Assembly (NCBI RefSeq): GCF_000208925.1
Contig: NW_001915081.1
Location: forward strand, 1-27,037
Source of the DNA: Entamoeba histolytica HM-1:IMSS
Lineage: Eukaryota > Evosea > Mastigamoebida > Endamoebidae
Direction of reading: 5' to 3'
DNA length: 27,037 bases
The notes under the pieces are model-generated. The model made no database searches. It saw only the letters and a list, made by a program, of their open reading frames with translations, and had not been told where the DNA came from. The position numbers were made by a program, and so were the translations under genes. The number at the start of each line of letters is the position of its first letter. Position 1 is the first letter of the stretch. Below, in pieces: positions 1-10,276 of the stretch.

Positions 1-729
1 ATATTTGTATATATATTTCTCTTAACAATCTCGTTCAAAATGAATTAATAACTATCAAATATTCTTTTATATCAATAACATATTATCTAATATCACTATT
101 TTCATATTTCAAAACATTAAAGTTATTCTTAATTGAATATCAGTATTTCATCAATTCTTTTATAACTGAAATTTAACAAATTATTCATCAATTGAAAAAT
201 CAACAAGACATTGTGAAAATATTGGTTTAACTATAATTTCATTATTTCTTGTAACTATCTTATAATTCTTGATTTTAACAAATTGAACTGCATCAGTTCT
301 ACATGTATAATCCATTTCAGTGTATAATTAATCACTTTCTTTAGTAATTCCATTACTTATATTATAATTATAAATATTTGAACCAATTCCTCAATCACAT
401 CAATTGCTTCAATTCTCATTATTATACCGAACAATATATTTGTCTGAAATATCATGTATCTTTTCATCACCATCTTTTCATTTATTATTATTCTTTCAAG
501 TATTCAAATTGAACTGAATGTATAAAATAACATTCATTTCCATTTATCTCAAATTGATGTTACCTTTCTTTATTTTCTCATTTCAACAGTTTCTGGTGCT
601 TAGATATTCATTTAAATAACTTCTCTTTTTCTTCACCACTTCAATTTAATCTTAGAAAATTAATATATTCATCATTCATTATATCAGAAAATTGCCAATC
701 TACAGATAATTTGAATACTTTTATTCTGT
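1..729. repeat. Left arm of long inverted repeat (partner 19505-20233)
   Basis: Read on the minus strand this stretch matches 19505-20233 from end to end. Base 1 pairs with 20233 and base 730 with 19504, so there is no net insertion or deletion, and I saw no mismatch in the long blocks compared by eye. The match runs off the window start, so the arm is longer than shown. It contains the 3' part of a broken gene (see 181-729). Confidence 0.93.
181..729 (-). pseudogene. Broken gene remnant, left-arm copy
   Basis: This is the mirror image of the remnant at 19505-20053. Read on the minus strand from 729 downward it gives a short open stretch beginning with a RIKVFKLSVDWQFSDIMNDE-like segment. 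A stop-dense stretch follows, then, in another frame, about 68 codons broken by one TAA that end at the TAA on 183-181. No family was recognised. The upstream part of the reading frame is replaced by TIR element copy A at 730. It is clearly not functional as it stands. Confidence 0.55.
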
Positions 730-1775
730 CAAGAAAATTAGCAAAGAAATAATGCATCTAAATAAATTACAAAAATGAAAAAAAAGATGCAAAAAAATTT
801 GCATACATAGATTTTTCCATTTATTATATTTTGCTCATAAAAAAACTATGATAAATAAAAAAGTATGATAAATACAGAATATGTAAATATTTATGTTTAT
901 ATTTTATAATCATTTGTAGTCATTTTGTATGAAATATTAATGAAATAGATGATTTAATGAATCATATTTAATTGTATTCTTTTCTTTTTTATTCTTTTAT
1001 TATGTTATTTATCTATCTTATTTTTATATATTTATATCTCTTATTTTTATATTTGTTTCTATGACTATATTATGTATATCATCTGATTATCTATATATTA
1101 TTATATTCTTATTATTATATTATTCTTCTATTTATATTCTTTAGAATTTCTTCTTGTTGTTCTTTTCTATTTAGATGTATTTTATTATTTGTTTATTCAT
1201 CTTTATCATTTTTATATTATTATCATTTATATCTATTTTCATTTTATATTTATTCTCTTTTGTTTTATATTAATATTAATTTTATCTTTTATACTTTGAT
1301 TTTATTATTATATCATCTATTATCATTTCTCGTTTTATTTATCATTTATTATTATTCTTTTGTTTTTCTATATTCTATGTTATATATTCATATCATTTTC
1401 ATTTATATTTTATCACTTATTATTGTTATAATAACATAACACATATGAATGATTATATAATAAACATCATGATGAAGTTATACACATAAATAATAAACAT
1501 AAAAAAGAGTAAAATATTTTTCAACAATAAAACAATACTAATTATTTTACATCATTAAATTAGACACTTTTATTTCATATTTCTAATTTTTGAAATAAAA
1601 TTTGCATCCTTTATTTTTCCATTCTTTTCTTCTTTTATCATCTCTTTTGTTTTATTACTCTTTATCTTCTTTATTTTTATATTCTCTACTTTTATTCTTT
1701 CTTTTTATTCTTTCTTTTTATTCTTTTATATCATTCATTCTCTTCTTTTTCAATTATTTGCTTTTTTTCGTTGCC
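730..1775 (-). mobile_element. ~1.05 kb putative non-autonomous TIR element, copy A
   Basis: On the minus strand this aligns along its length with 18455-19506 and less closely with 10277-11282. The ends are imperfect terminal inverted repeats: GTCAAGAAAATTAGCAAAG at 730 and, on the other strand from 1775, GGCAACGAAAAAAAGCAAAT. A possible 7-bp target duplication, TTATTCT, lies at 723-729 and 1777-1783. There is no credible coding capacity: the open frame at 1602-1844 is a Phe/Leu/Ser run that is the antisense of an A-rich strand. The class of element is not identified. Confidence 0.6.
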
Positions 1776-2584
1776 CTTATTCTTTTTATTCTTTATTTTC
1801 TATTCATTTCTCATTTAGATAATATTTTTGAATGTCGTGTATAATGAATTTTACATACTTTATAATGTTATTTTTCATTGTATGAACAAAGTCTATTTCT
1901 AAGCATTGAACCAATACAATGAAAATGAAATGGATAATGTAATTTTTATTACTTTTCATTCATTTAGTTATATATTCTCATATGTTGAATTTAATCTTGT
2001 TTTATTATATTTATATTAAATGAATCTTTTTGTTATTATTGATTTTATCTCAATTCAAATATAATTATTTATAATATTGTTTTATTTCATTCATTTCTGT
2101 TAAATTACTACTTAATAATATTCTTTTTAATTTTCAATTTTGATTATTTTCTATTCAATACTTCATTTGTTTTATTGATATTATTGTTAGTTTTAATATT
2201 TTTGAAATAATTTCATCAAAACTTTTCATATTTAATTTTAAAAATATTTGAGTAAATTCATTTTCTGTATTATCGTCATAAATTTTGTTTTATTATATTT
2301 TAAATACAATGAATTATTTATTTATTGAATATTTGTAATGAAAATAAATTCTTTTAATTATAATGTATTTATAATTTGTGGTATTTCATCATCACAAAAT
2401 ATAAGTATTGAATTAAATTGATTTTTATCATCTTTCTTTATTATTCATATTTATATATTTTTGATTTATTGTTAATATTTCATTATTTGACTGTACAATA
2501 ATACAGATATTATTTAAATATCTTATTTCATTTGTTTTTATTTGTTTATTAATTTCTTTATCATATTATTTTCTTCAATTTCTT
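1776..2584. other. AT-rich spacer, nothing recognised
   Basis: This stretch runs from copy A of the TIR element to the start of the LINE. It is T-rich on the plus strand with stops in all frames. I found no gene, RNA gene or obvious repeat in it. Confidence 0.6.
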
Positions 2585-2599
2585 TGTATTTTAAGGGGA

Positions 2600-4520
2600 A
2601 TGTCACGAAGATGTTATCAACAAAAGTACTCAACAAGAAATAGAATCAAAAAACGCAATAGAGACTATGAGAATGATGATCATAAAATGTTCAATAACTA
2701 CTACTATAAGAAGCACTATCACCCTAATAACACTTTCAACAGAACACCAGAGTACTCAGGTTATTACAGAAAATATTATAACCAAAATTATTACAATCCT
2801 AGAAGAAAGGTTAACAAGTATTATCATCGAAATGAACGGTTTGGAAGAAGAAGATATAAGAATAAAGGATATTATAAGAAAAGACAAGGATGGAAGAATA
2901 AAAGGAAAGAAGAAAACACAAAAACAATACAAAAATGGATGAAAAGATTTGAAGAATTAGAGAGACTAGTTAAAGAGAAATTAGAGACAACAACAAAGGC
3001 AGAAGAAGAAGAAGAAATAGCAATGGAAATAGAAGAAAAAAAGAAGAAATAATACAAGAAAAATCGACTCAAGAGAATGAATAAAGACAAGAAGAAGAGA
3101 AACAAACAATAATAGAAAAGTATGAAGAAGAAAGAAGAAAAATTACTAAAGAATTTGAGGAAGAGATAATGAAAATGAAGACAACATTTGAGAAAGAAAA
3201 AAAAAGAGTTAGAAATGATGATGAAGAGCAAAGAAGAAGAAATACAAAAACAAAAAGAGATAAAGAATAATGAGAAAAAAGAATAACAAGATGAAGATAG
3301 AAAGAGAGAACAAGAGATAGAAAGACTAAAAAGTACACATGGTATAGAAATAAATAAAAAAGAAGAAAGAATCAGAACACTTAAAAAAAACTGGAGAAAC
3401 AAAAAAAAGAGAAAGAAATCAAAGAGATTAAAGAAATAAACAAAAAGAGAGAAGAAGAAATAAAGAAAACAAAAGAAAAGATAGACAAGATTAAAGAAGA
3501 GATGGAGAAGATTAGAAAGATGAAAGAAAAAGAAATAGAAGAAAAAGACAAAATAATAGAAGAAGAAAGAAAAGAAAACATAGAAAAAGAAGAAAGAATG
3601 AAAACATAGAAAAAGACGAAGAAAGGAAGGAAAAGGTAAAAGAGAAGGAAGAAATAGAGAACAAATATCTACAAAGACAAATTGATAAAAGTATGATAGA
3701 AAGTAAACTAATGAAAGAAAGAATGAAAACACAAATACTAATAAATGGAATAGAAAAAAGAGGAATAAACGTAGAAGAAATATTTAAAGAACAAGAAGAA
3801 GATGAAGAAGACGAAGAAAGAAATTTTCAAAGACAGAAGAAGAAAAGAACAAGGATGAAAGAGACAGAACAAGGGACAATTATACGACGAGCATCATCAG
3901 TGACAGAAACGATGAATATAATATGGGAAAGAACAGAAGAAGATGATCATAATAGAAGAACAAGAGAAGAAAGAGAAGAAAGAAGAGAAACAAGGAGAAG
4001 AGAAGAAACAGAATTAAAGAAGAAAGAATATGTCTGTTATGGAATTAACATAATGAATATTAAAATAAAAATGAAATTAAGAAAAGAAGAAATAAAAAGA
4101 ATATTAGAAGAATATCATATTGATATTACAATCAAAGAATGTATAAAAACAGTTAAAAGAAGTAAAGGGATTAAAAAAGAAAACATAGAATACATTAATA
4201 AGAAAGTAGAAGACATGATTAAAGAAGATAATATAGAAAATGGAAAGATTAGAGAGATTATTAGAAAGAAAAAGAAGGAAGAGATTGATATAGAATATAT
4301 AGAAGAGTTAATAAAGAAAAGTAAAAGAAAAGAAATCAAAGAGTGTATATACATTGGATATTATTTCAATAAAGAAATATGTGAAGAGATAATAAGATAT
4401 ATTGATGAAAAATGGGAATGGAAAGAAGGAGGTATTAAAGAGATACAAGAAGACATTTACAGAATAACATACATAATAAAGAAGTATTTAGAAAACAAAT
4501 TCATAGGATTTAAGAAATAA
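2600..4520 (+). pseudogene. LINE ORF1: basic Tyr-rich N-terminus plus long coiled coil, frameshifted
   Basis: The first 150 codons (2600-3052) are open and very rich in Tyr, Arg, Lys and Asn, with YYK, NYY and RRYKNKGYY-type runs, which suggests single-stranded nucleic-acid binding. The sequence then continues as Glu/Lys-rich heptad-like coiled coil, but it changes frame several times between 3053 and 3610, with in-frame stops near 3092 and 3607. A long open stretch resumes from about 3615 to 4520, also highly charged. Total length is about 640 codons if repaired, somewhat longer than the roughly 500-residue ORF1 of E. histolytica LINE1. The role as ORF1 is inferred from position and composition, since ORF1 proteins of this clade lack strong motifs. 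Part of 3693-4520 could instead belong to the start of ORF2. Confidence 0.7.
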
Positions 4521-5368
4521 TATGGAGTAGTAATACAAAGGAAGATAAATAAACTAAAAGACATGGTAATAAGAGGAAACTATAAAAAATTAAGAAGGGT
4601 ATTAAGAATAAGAAGAATGATAGAAGAAAAGATAAGGGGAGAAGTAAATGAAGAAATAAAACAATTAGAATACTTAAAAGAAATGAAGAAAAAAGAAGTA
4701 GACTTAAACAAAGTGAAAGAACAAGAATCTACAGAAACAAAATCATGAGTACTACTGGAAAGAAATAAGAAAGGAAATAGGAAGAGAAGAAAAAAAACGA
4801 AGTGAAGAAGATACAAAAGAGTTTTTGAATAAGACATATAACAGAGGAAAAAGAATAAAGAAAGAGAATGAAAGAATAAAAGAGACAATTGAATAGAGTA
4901 ATAGAAGGAATTTGAAAAGAATAATAATCACAAAAGAAAACATAGAGAATGTGATAACAAGAATACCATCATGGAAAGCACCAGTGATTGACAGCATTCA
5001 TGGATATTACTGGAAAATATTAGAGAGTGTTAGAGACAGATTAGTTATAGTGTTAATGAATGGTTAGACACTCCAAAAAACATTCCAATAGAAATGCTAA
5101 CAAGAAGAACTATTCTAATACACAAAGAAGAAGATAGCAAAAAAGCAGAGAATTATAGACCAATAACATGTCTTAATGTAATAATGAAAATCTTTACTTC
5201 AATCATAAAGAGAAAGATAGAAGAACAACTAGCAAATAATGAATATAAATACCAAATTAATAAGAGTTAATATGGGAATAAGAAAAGAAGTCTAGCAGCA
5301 AAAGAAGTATCATAAGTTTATGAGAAAGAAATGAAAGAGAAGTACAGAAGAAAAGATATTTAGAATCA

Positions 5369-6037
5369 TTCTATGACATTAGAAAAGCATATGATACAGT
5401 TAATCATGAATGGTTAGAAATTGTATTAAGATACTTCAAAATTCCATTTCAAATAACTGAAATAATAAAAAGTATGAGTAGTAGATGGAGAATAAGAATA
5501 GGATATAGATATAAAGAAGAAATAGGAGAAGTTAAAATAAAGAATGGTATATTACAAGGAGATTCACTTTCTCCACTCCTATTCATATTACAAATGAATA
5601 TCATTTCTGATGTTATTGATAAAACAAATGAGAAAAGACTAAAAGTGACACACATACTATACGTGGATGATATTAAAGTAACAAGTGAAACAAAGAAAGG
5701 AATGGAAATAGTGCATAAAAATATAATAGAAACAATAGAAGTAATAGGAATGGAAGTTAATGTAAGTAAAAGTGGAGTAATGAAGAAAGGAAATATAGGA
5801 ATACAAGATAATATGAAAGACATACCAATAGTAGACTCAGAACATCCATATAAGTATTTAGGTGTATATCAATTCACAAGAAATGATGACTTGGGATGTA
5901 TTGAAAGAATAAGTAAAAGTGTAGAAGAAGGAATAAAAGAAAACAATAAAGGGAATGACAGTAGTATGAATTATATCAACCGAATTAATACAGAATTAAT
6001 TCCTAAGTTCACATATAGTACATTTGTAGTTAAATAA
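5369..6037 (+). pseudogene. Reverse transcriptase palm segment within LINE ORF2
   Basis: One frame is open across motifs A, B and C. The motif A aspartate lies in FYDIRKAYD and the two catalytic aspartates in YVDD, so all three metal-binding residues are present in this segment even though the full ORF is broken. Downstream it reads KSGVMKKGNIG and PYKYLGVYQ, the latter like the conserved YLG of motif E in non-LTR reverse transcriptases. The frame ends at TAA 6035-6037. Confidence 0.9.
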
Positions 6038-6615
6038 CCAATTATGAAGCTGATAGAAATAGATAAAATGATAAGGAGAGAAATGAAAGAAAGATTAAAG
6101 GAGCATGAATGTGTAGTAGCAGATTATATGTAAACAGAAATAAAATGGGAGATGGATTGAAAAACATTAGAGATGAATATGCAATTGAATTAATAAGAAC
6201 TATTTTGTATTACACATGGAAAAGAGGATATAGAATAGGAGACATGATAAGAATAAATGAAAATAAGAATGGAATGTGGAATAGATTGTATAAAGCATGT
6301 TGAAAAAGAAGAAACAAAGAAGAATTTAGAAAAATAGTAGAAGAAGAAAGAGGAAAAAGGGATAAAAACAGAATAATCAAGTATGTGAGAGAAAAGTTCC
6401 AAGAAGATTATATCAATAAATGGAGAAACAAGAAAGTAAGTAGTGAAGTATTGAAAGGATTTGAGGATAAAATGACTGAGCAGAATAAAACAATTAAATT
6501 ATGGAAAGGAATTAATGTTATAAGAAAAGCATATATACAAATAAAGAATATGCAAGAGAAAGCAACAAATGTAGGAGTAAGGAAAGCATGAATGAAACAT
6601 GATATGAGATATGCA

Positions 6616-7318
6616 ATGTGTCCAATGTGTAATAAGATAGCAACAATAAATCATATTCTTTTGAATTGTATAATCACTAAGAAAACATAAATGAATAAAC
6701 ATGATAGAATAGGAAAATATATATTGAGGAGATTAAAGATTAAATACCAAATATATGAAAACAAAGAAAAGATGAAGAAGAGAGAAGAAGAAAATATAAA
6801 GAAATTAATAATAAGGAAAAAAAGAATTAGGAAAGAATGAAAGAAGAATAGAGAAAGATAAAATACTTATAGTTTAGAATCAAGAAATAGTAAACAGAAG
6901 TGAAGACAAATTCCATAAAAGACGAGACATTTATGTCAGAGACTTAAATAAGAAAGAAGCAATGATTATAGATATGAGAATAGTAAGAGATAAAAACATA
7001 AGTAAAGCATTTACAGATAAGATTAATATATATTCAAAACTACACGAACATATAAGAAAAATAGAAAGATTAGTACGAGTAATAGTTATACCAGTAGTAA
7101 TAACAGTTGGTTGATTAATAAACAAAGAAACAGTTAGATTATTAAATGCCGAAGGGATAGAAATACCAAGGGAAATAATGACAAGAGAGATTGTAATAAT
7201 AAATATGAAAGATATTATGAGATATTGTGGAGACAATTCTGGAGAATACAGAAATGTAGAAATACCAGAAGAAGAATACTCTCAGGAGAGTGAAGGAATG
7301 GAAGAAATTCTCACCTGA
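6616..7318 (+). pseudogene. CCHC zinc cluster and restriction-like endonuclease end of LINE ORF2
   Basis: The CCHC cluster is CPMC...H....C, with codons at 6619 (C), 6628 (C), 6652 (H) and 6667 (C). After a frame change, KRRDIYVRDLNKKEAMIIDM is encoded from 6917. The family has KRPD...D at this place, so the proline of the PD motif seems replaced by arginine. The sequence continues as DKNISKAFTDKINIYSKL and then VIPVVITVG followed by TGA at 7112-7114, where a TGG codon may have been lost. The last open stretch ends at TGA 7316-7318. These residue changes suggest the endonuclease has decayed too. Confidence 0.8.
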
Positions 7319-7509
7319 ACAATAGGTTGAAAGTTATTAAACCTTAATTTAATTTATTATTATTTTATTTTTATTCTATCTAATCATCATTCATTTCTTC
7401 TTTTTGTTAATTCCTCTTTTCTAAACATCACTCATTTCTTCTATTTCTTTCTATTTCTTTCTTCTTGTTGCTATTTTATTTCTATTTTCTTTCCATTATT
7501 TAAGAAAAA

Positions 7510-7526
7510 ACACCCTCATTGGGTGT
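7510..7526 (-). terminator. Conserved stem-loop ACACCC/GGGTGT in the 3' flank of TLDc1
   Basis: This has a six-base-pair stem with a five-base loop, followed on the TLDc1 sense strand by a T run. The same stem, with the same five-base loop, occurs after TLDc2 at 25243-25259. It resembles a 3'-end signal, but such hairpins are not an established terminator in Entamoeba, so the label is provisional. Confidence 0.4.
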
Positions 7527-7584
7527 GAATATTTCAAATGAAATGAAATAAATCATAATTGATTTATGTCTATTTGATATTCAC

Positions 7585-7614
7585 CATTTCATTCATTGGC
7601 AGATGAATGAAATG
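7585..7614 (-). promoter_or_regulatory. Perfect 12-bp stem-loop 70 nt after the TLDc1 stop
   Basis: CATTTCATTCAT pairs perfectly with ATGAATGAAATG across a six-base loop (CTGCCA on the sense strand). The identical stem and loop occur 65 nt after the TLDc2 stop at 25155-25184. It probably lies in the 3' UTR or just beyond the transcript end. Its function is unknown; an RNA hairpin for 3' processing, localisation or stability is one reading. Confidence 0.65.
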
Positions 7615-7683
7615 GCTGTTCATATTCTTCATTGTTTTGTTATTTATTCTTTTTTATTTCATTTTCAATTCATCAAGATTGAA

Positions 7684-8751
7684 TCATTTCATTTCAATTA
7701 CTATGAATCGTTTTGGTGTGAATTGTTGTTTTCCACAAAGTGCATTTTCAATTCCTTCATATTCAAATGCATAATGATTACAACGTGATAGTATTTTATT
7801 ATCTTCTTTATAAACAATAACATCATCTATTCCAAATTCAAATAAACAATCATCTGATTGACTATATAATATAAATGCACGTTCTGGTTCTTCAATATCA
7901 AATTTCATCATTCCTTTCATTCTTCCATTTGATTCTAATGAAAATACAAATGATTGTGAATCATATATATAACCATTACCAACTTTATCAATTTTAGAAT
8001 TAACATATCCTCCAAATTTATTTCCATCTTCATCTTCAATAATAATTATTATATTTTCTTTATTCTTTACTCTTTGTTTAAATACTGATGTGTTAATTTT
8101 CCAATCATCTTTATCTGAATCAAATAGTATATTGTTTATTCTTTTTTCTGTCCATTCTTCTATTTCTTTTATATATTTTGTATCAAAAGGTATTTCTATT
8201 GGTGAAATAATTGGAACATTATGTTGTTGTTTTGCTACAGTGTTGTTTGCTTCTTTTATTGGATTGTTGTCGAGTGGATTGCTGTTTTCTTTCTTGTTCT
8301 TTTCTATTTCATCTTTTATCTTCTGAAAATATTTCTTTGTAATTTCCTCTTTTATCAATTCTTTTATAACTTCTTCATTAACTGTGCAACCATTCATTTT
8401 TTTCTTCATTTTTTTCTCCATTTCCTCTAATAAATACCTCTGTACTTCTATATTTATTGTATTGCTTTCTATTTGAATTTCATGACCTTCAAGTTCTTTT
8501 CTTGTTTTTTCATTCTCTTCTTTTATTCTTCTTAGTTCTTCATAAACTTCTTCTTCATTCCCATTAACAGTATTAGAAATCTCTTGCATTATTGTGTTTT
8601 TTGTTAACATTAATTCTATGTTAGTCTCTAAGTTACTAATTCTTAATTCTTGGTTTTGTAGTTTCTTTTCTATCTCTGTACGGAGTTTTTCTAAATGAAC
8701 AAGCTCTGAAACTGATTGTTGCACTGTTCTACGCTTTTCTTGGTTTTCCAT
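7684..8751 (-). CDS. Coiled-coil TLDc-domain protein (TLDc1)
   Basis: The protein has 355 residues and an intact intronless frame. Residues about 10-155 are Glu/Lys/Gln-rich heptad-like sequence that should form a coiled coil. Residues about 156-195 are a polar linker. Residues about 198-355 are a TLDc domain, with the FDSDKDDW start, the FGGYV core at 246-250, SFVFSLESNGR, FEYEG and the closing RFIVIEMK. No signal peptide or membrane segment is seen, so it is likely cytoplasmic. TLDc proteins elsewhere (TLDC1, OXR1, NCOA7) have been linked to V-ATPase binding and oxidative-stress responses; the role in amoebae is not settled. The ATG at 8751 is the first in frame, about 60 nt from a GAACT element. 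The TLDc half is nearly identical to that of TLDc2; the N-terminal half is unrelated to it. Confidence 0.93.
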   Translation of the reverse strand: MENQEKRRTVQQSVSELVHLEKLRTEIEKKLQNQELRISNLETNIELMLTKNTIMQEISNTVNGNEEEVYEELRRIKEENEKTRKELEGHEIQIESNTINIEVQRYLLEEMEKKMKKKMNGCTVNEEVIKELIKEEITKKYFQKIKDEIEKNKKENSNPLDNNPIKEANNTVAKQQHNVPIISPIEIPFDTKYIKEIEEWTEKRINNILFDSDKDDWKINTSVFKQRVKNKENIIIIIEDEDGNKFGGYVNSKIDKVGNGYIYDSQSFVFSLESNGRMKGMMKFDIEEPERAFILYSQSDDCLFEFGIDDVIVYKEDNKILSRCNHYAFEYEGIENALCGKQQFTPKRFIVIEMK

Positions 8752-8795
8752 TGTGTTGGAGTGTTTTATATTTAATTTAAAACTAATAATTTGCT

Positions 8796-8813
8796 TTTAT
8801 ATATTAATAGTTC
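8796..8813 (-). promoter_or_regulatory. Core promoter of TLDc1: GAACT plus TATA-like run
   Basis: On the minus strand GAACT (8813-8809) is followed closely by TAATATATAAA. The GAAC element is a known Entamoeba core-promoter motif found between the TATA-like and initiator elements. It lies 58 nt before the ATG. In such AT-rich DNA a single match is only suggestive, but the same GAACT sits upstream of TLDc2. Confidence 0.45.
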
Positions 8814-10276
8814 ATAAACTATTAATTATAGTTTTTTAATTATTTTAATAATATCAATTAAAAATAGAATTGGTTTATTGAAATTGGAATTATTTGTTTT
8901 TTAACTTTTATTCTTTTTTTTTATTAAATCTAAAATGAAAATGTATTAAATTGTGTTTCATGAAATATTGATTATTCTACTCCATTTTGTTCATTTGAGA
9001 CTATTTCATTCAATTGAACAGACTGTTCATAATGTATTTTTTACATTCATACACTTTACATCTCATTTATTCTGTTATTATTTAATTATTCTTTCATGTT
9101 CATTATTTGTTATATCTTGGATTATCATTTCAAATTGTTTTATAATACATTGCTCGTTTATTATTTCTATTTGTTTTATCTTCTATATAAAGGTTATTCT
9201 TTTATAAATATTCACTTTTACTGATTATTTCATATTTAAATAAATTGATTATTTCTTTATTTTCTATTCTTCTTTTATTTTTATTATTTTTATTGTTGTT
9301 TAATTACATTTGACATTTATTCTCCATTGCTTCATTCATTATATTTATTTTATATTTTATTTTAGTTATTCTCAATATTTGAATATTCATTTATTAATTC
9401 ATTTATCTTTTTATTTACATTATAATTTATTATTATATATTCATTTTATTTTATCATTACAAATAGTACATCATTTATTCTCTTAATTGATGTAATTATT
9501 AACATGTTCATTTCATATAAATGTATTAATTTCATGAATTGATTTCAGTTGATTATTATTAATATTAATATATTCATATTTATGACATAATTTGATATTC
9601 ATAAATATTTATATAATTACATAACAAATAAACAAATGTTTTTATTATTTCTTTTCAATCTTAAACAATATAATTTATGTATTTAGATATTGAATTAAAA
9701 TATCTTTCATACTATAATAAAATTACATAATAGTTATATCAAAAATAAATATAAATGACGTGAAGACAAATCATAACTAACAAATTCAAATCAAAATATT
9801 TTCATTCATTATTTATCTCCATTATATCATCATAACTTGTATATTCACTATTTCATCTATTATTTATTTTTTATTTTGATAATTCACAACATTAATCATT
9901 AAATAAACAACGAATAAATGAGAAATAATGATAGAAGATAAATAAAGAAGAGAAAAAGAATAATTCAAAATAAGTTGAATGAAATGAAATAACAATAAAA
10001 GAATAAATAGAAAAACAAATAAGACAGAAATAAAGAAATAAACGAACGTATGAAATAATAATCATTATAAAATAATTTAAAGATGAAATAGAAGAACAAT
10101 AAAAGAAATAAAACATAATATAAGCAAATAAAAGAATGATAAGATAAAAATATAGAAATAAAACACGAACATTAATTTCATAATCATTTCAATAATTAAA
10201 ACAACTTATTATTAACAATATTTACACATTAAATAGGAAAACAAACAATATTATATTTAAAGAATAAATAACAAGA
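8814..10276. other. AT-rich non-coding spacer
   Basis: This lies between the TLDc1 promoter and TIR element copy B. The sequence switches from T-rich (to about 9900) to A-rich (9900-10276) on the plus strand. Its open frames are Phe/Tyr/Ile runs antisense to A-rich DNA and look accidental. No gene or RNA was recognised. Confidence 0.6.

Larger units (their letters stand above)
4563..7318 (+). pseudogene. LINE ORF2: reverse transcriptase + restriction-like endonuclease, frameshifted
   Basis: Pieces in several frames read in order as one R4-clade pol protein of about 920 codons, the usual size. A WKAPVIDSIHGYYWK segment at 4972-5016 corresponds to the WKAPGPDG element before the fingers. YRPITCLNVIMKIF follows near 5155. 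RT motif A (FYDIRKAYDTVNHEW) starts at 5369, motif B (GILQGDSLSPLLFI) is at 5546-5587 and motif C (YVDD) at 5660-5671. A CCHC cluster is at 6619-6669 and an endonuclease-like region at 6914-7318. Stops and frame changes occur around 4746, 4895, 5065, 5270, 6037, 6300 and 7112. The encoded enzyme would nick the target and prime cDNA synthesis there; this copy cannot make it. Confidence 0.9.
2585..7340 (+). mobile_element. Degenerate non-LTR retrotransposon, EhLINE/R4-like, near full length
   Basis: This is about 4.7 kb of A-rich plus-strand coding sequence with a basic/coiled-coil ORF1 followed by an ORF2 with reverse transcriptase and a C-terminal CCHC + restriction-like endonuclease. That is the plan of the Entamoeba LINEs, which are about 4.8 kb. 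The start is placed just before the first ATG (2600), and the 3' end a little after the last stop (7318), where sequence shared with the other TLDc locus takes over. No LTR and no poly(A) tail are seen. Many frameshifts and stops make this copy dead. It ends in the 3' flank of TLDc1, tail-to-tail with it. Confidence 0.88.
7366..7683 (-). repeat. 3' flank of TLDc1, shared with the 3' flank of TLDc2
   Basis: Read on the minus strand, the DNA after the TLDc1 stop matches 25090-25700 after the TLDc2 stop, with the two stem-loops 58 bases apart in both. A later block around 7370-7430 (AGAAAAGAGGAA ... AAAAAGAAGAAATGAATGATGATTA) matches 25657-25700. TLDc2 has a few hundred extra bases between the two blocks. 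The match stops where the LINE 3' end begins. Confidence 0.8.

Noticed and set aside
1602..1844. Phe/Leu/Ser open frame in TIR element copy A, with a related frame at 18392-18649
   Set aside because: Both are antisense reads of the same A-rich repeat; the frame is not preserved between copies and is absent in copy B.
2872..3732. Open frame of 286 codons on the minus strand, Phe/Ser/Leu-rich
   Set aside because: It is the antisense of the A/G-rich LINE ORF1 coiled-coil region; its composition is entirely explained by that and there is no membrane-protein pattern beyond the bias.
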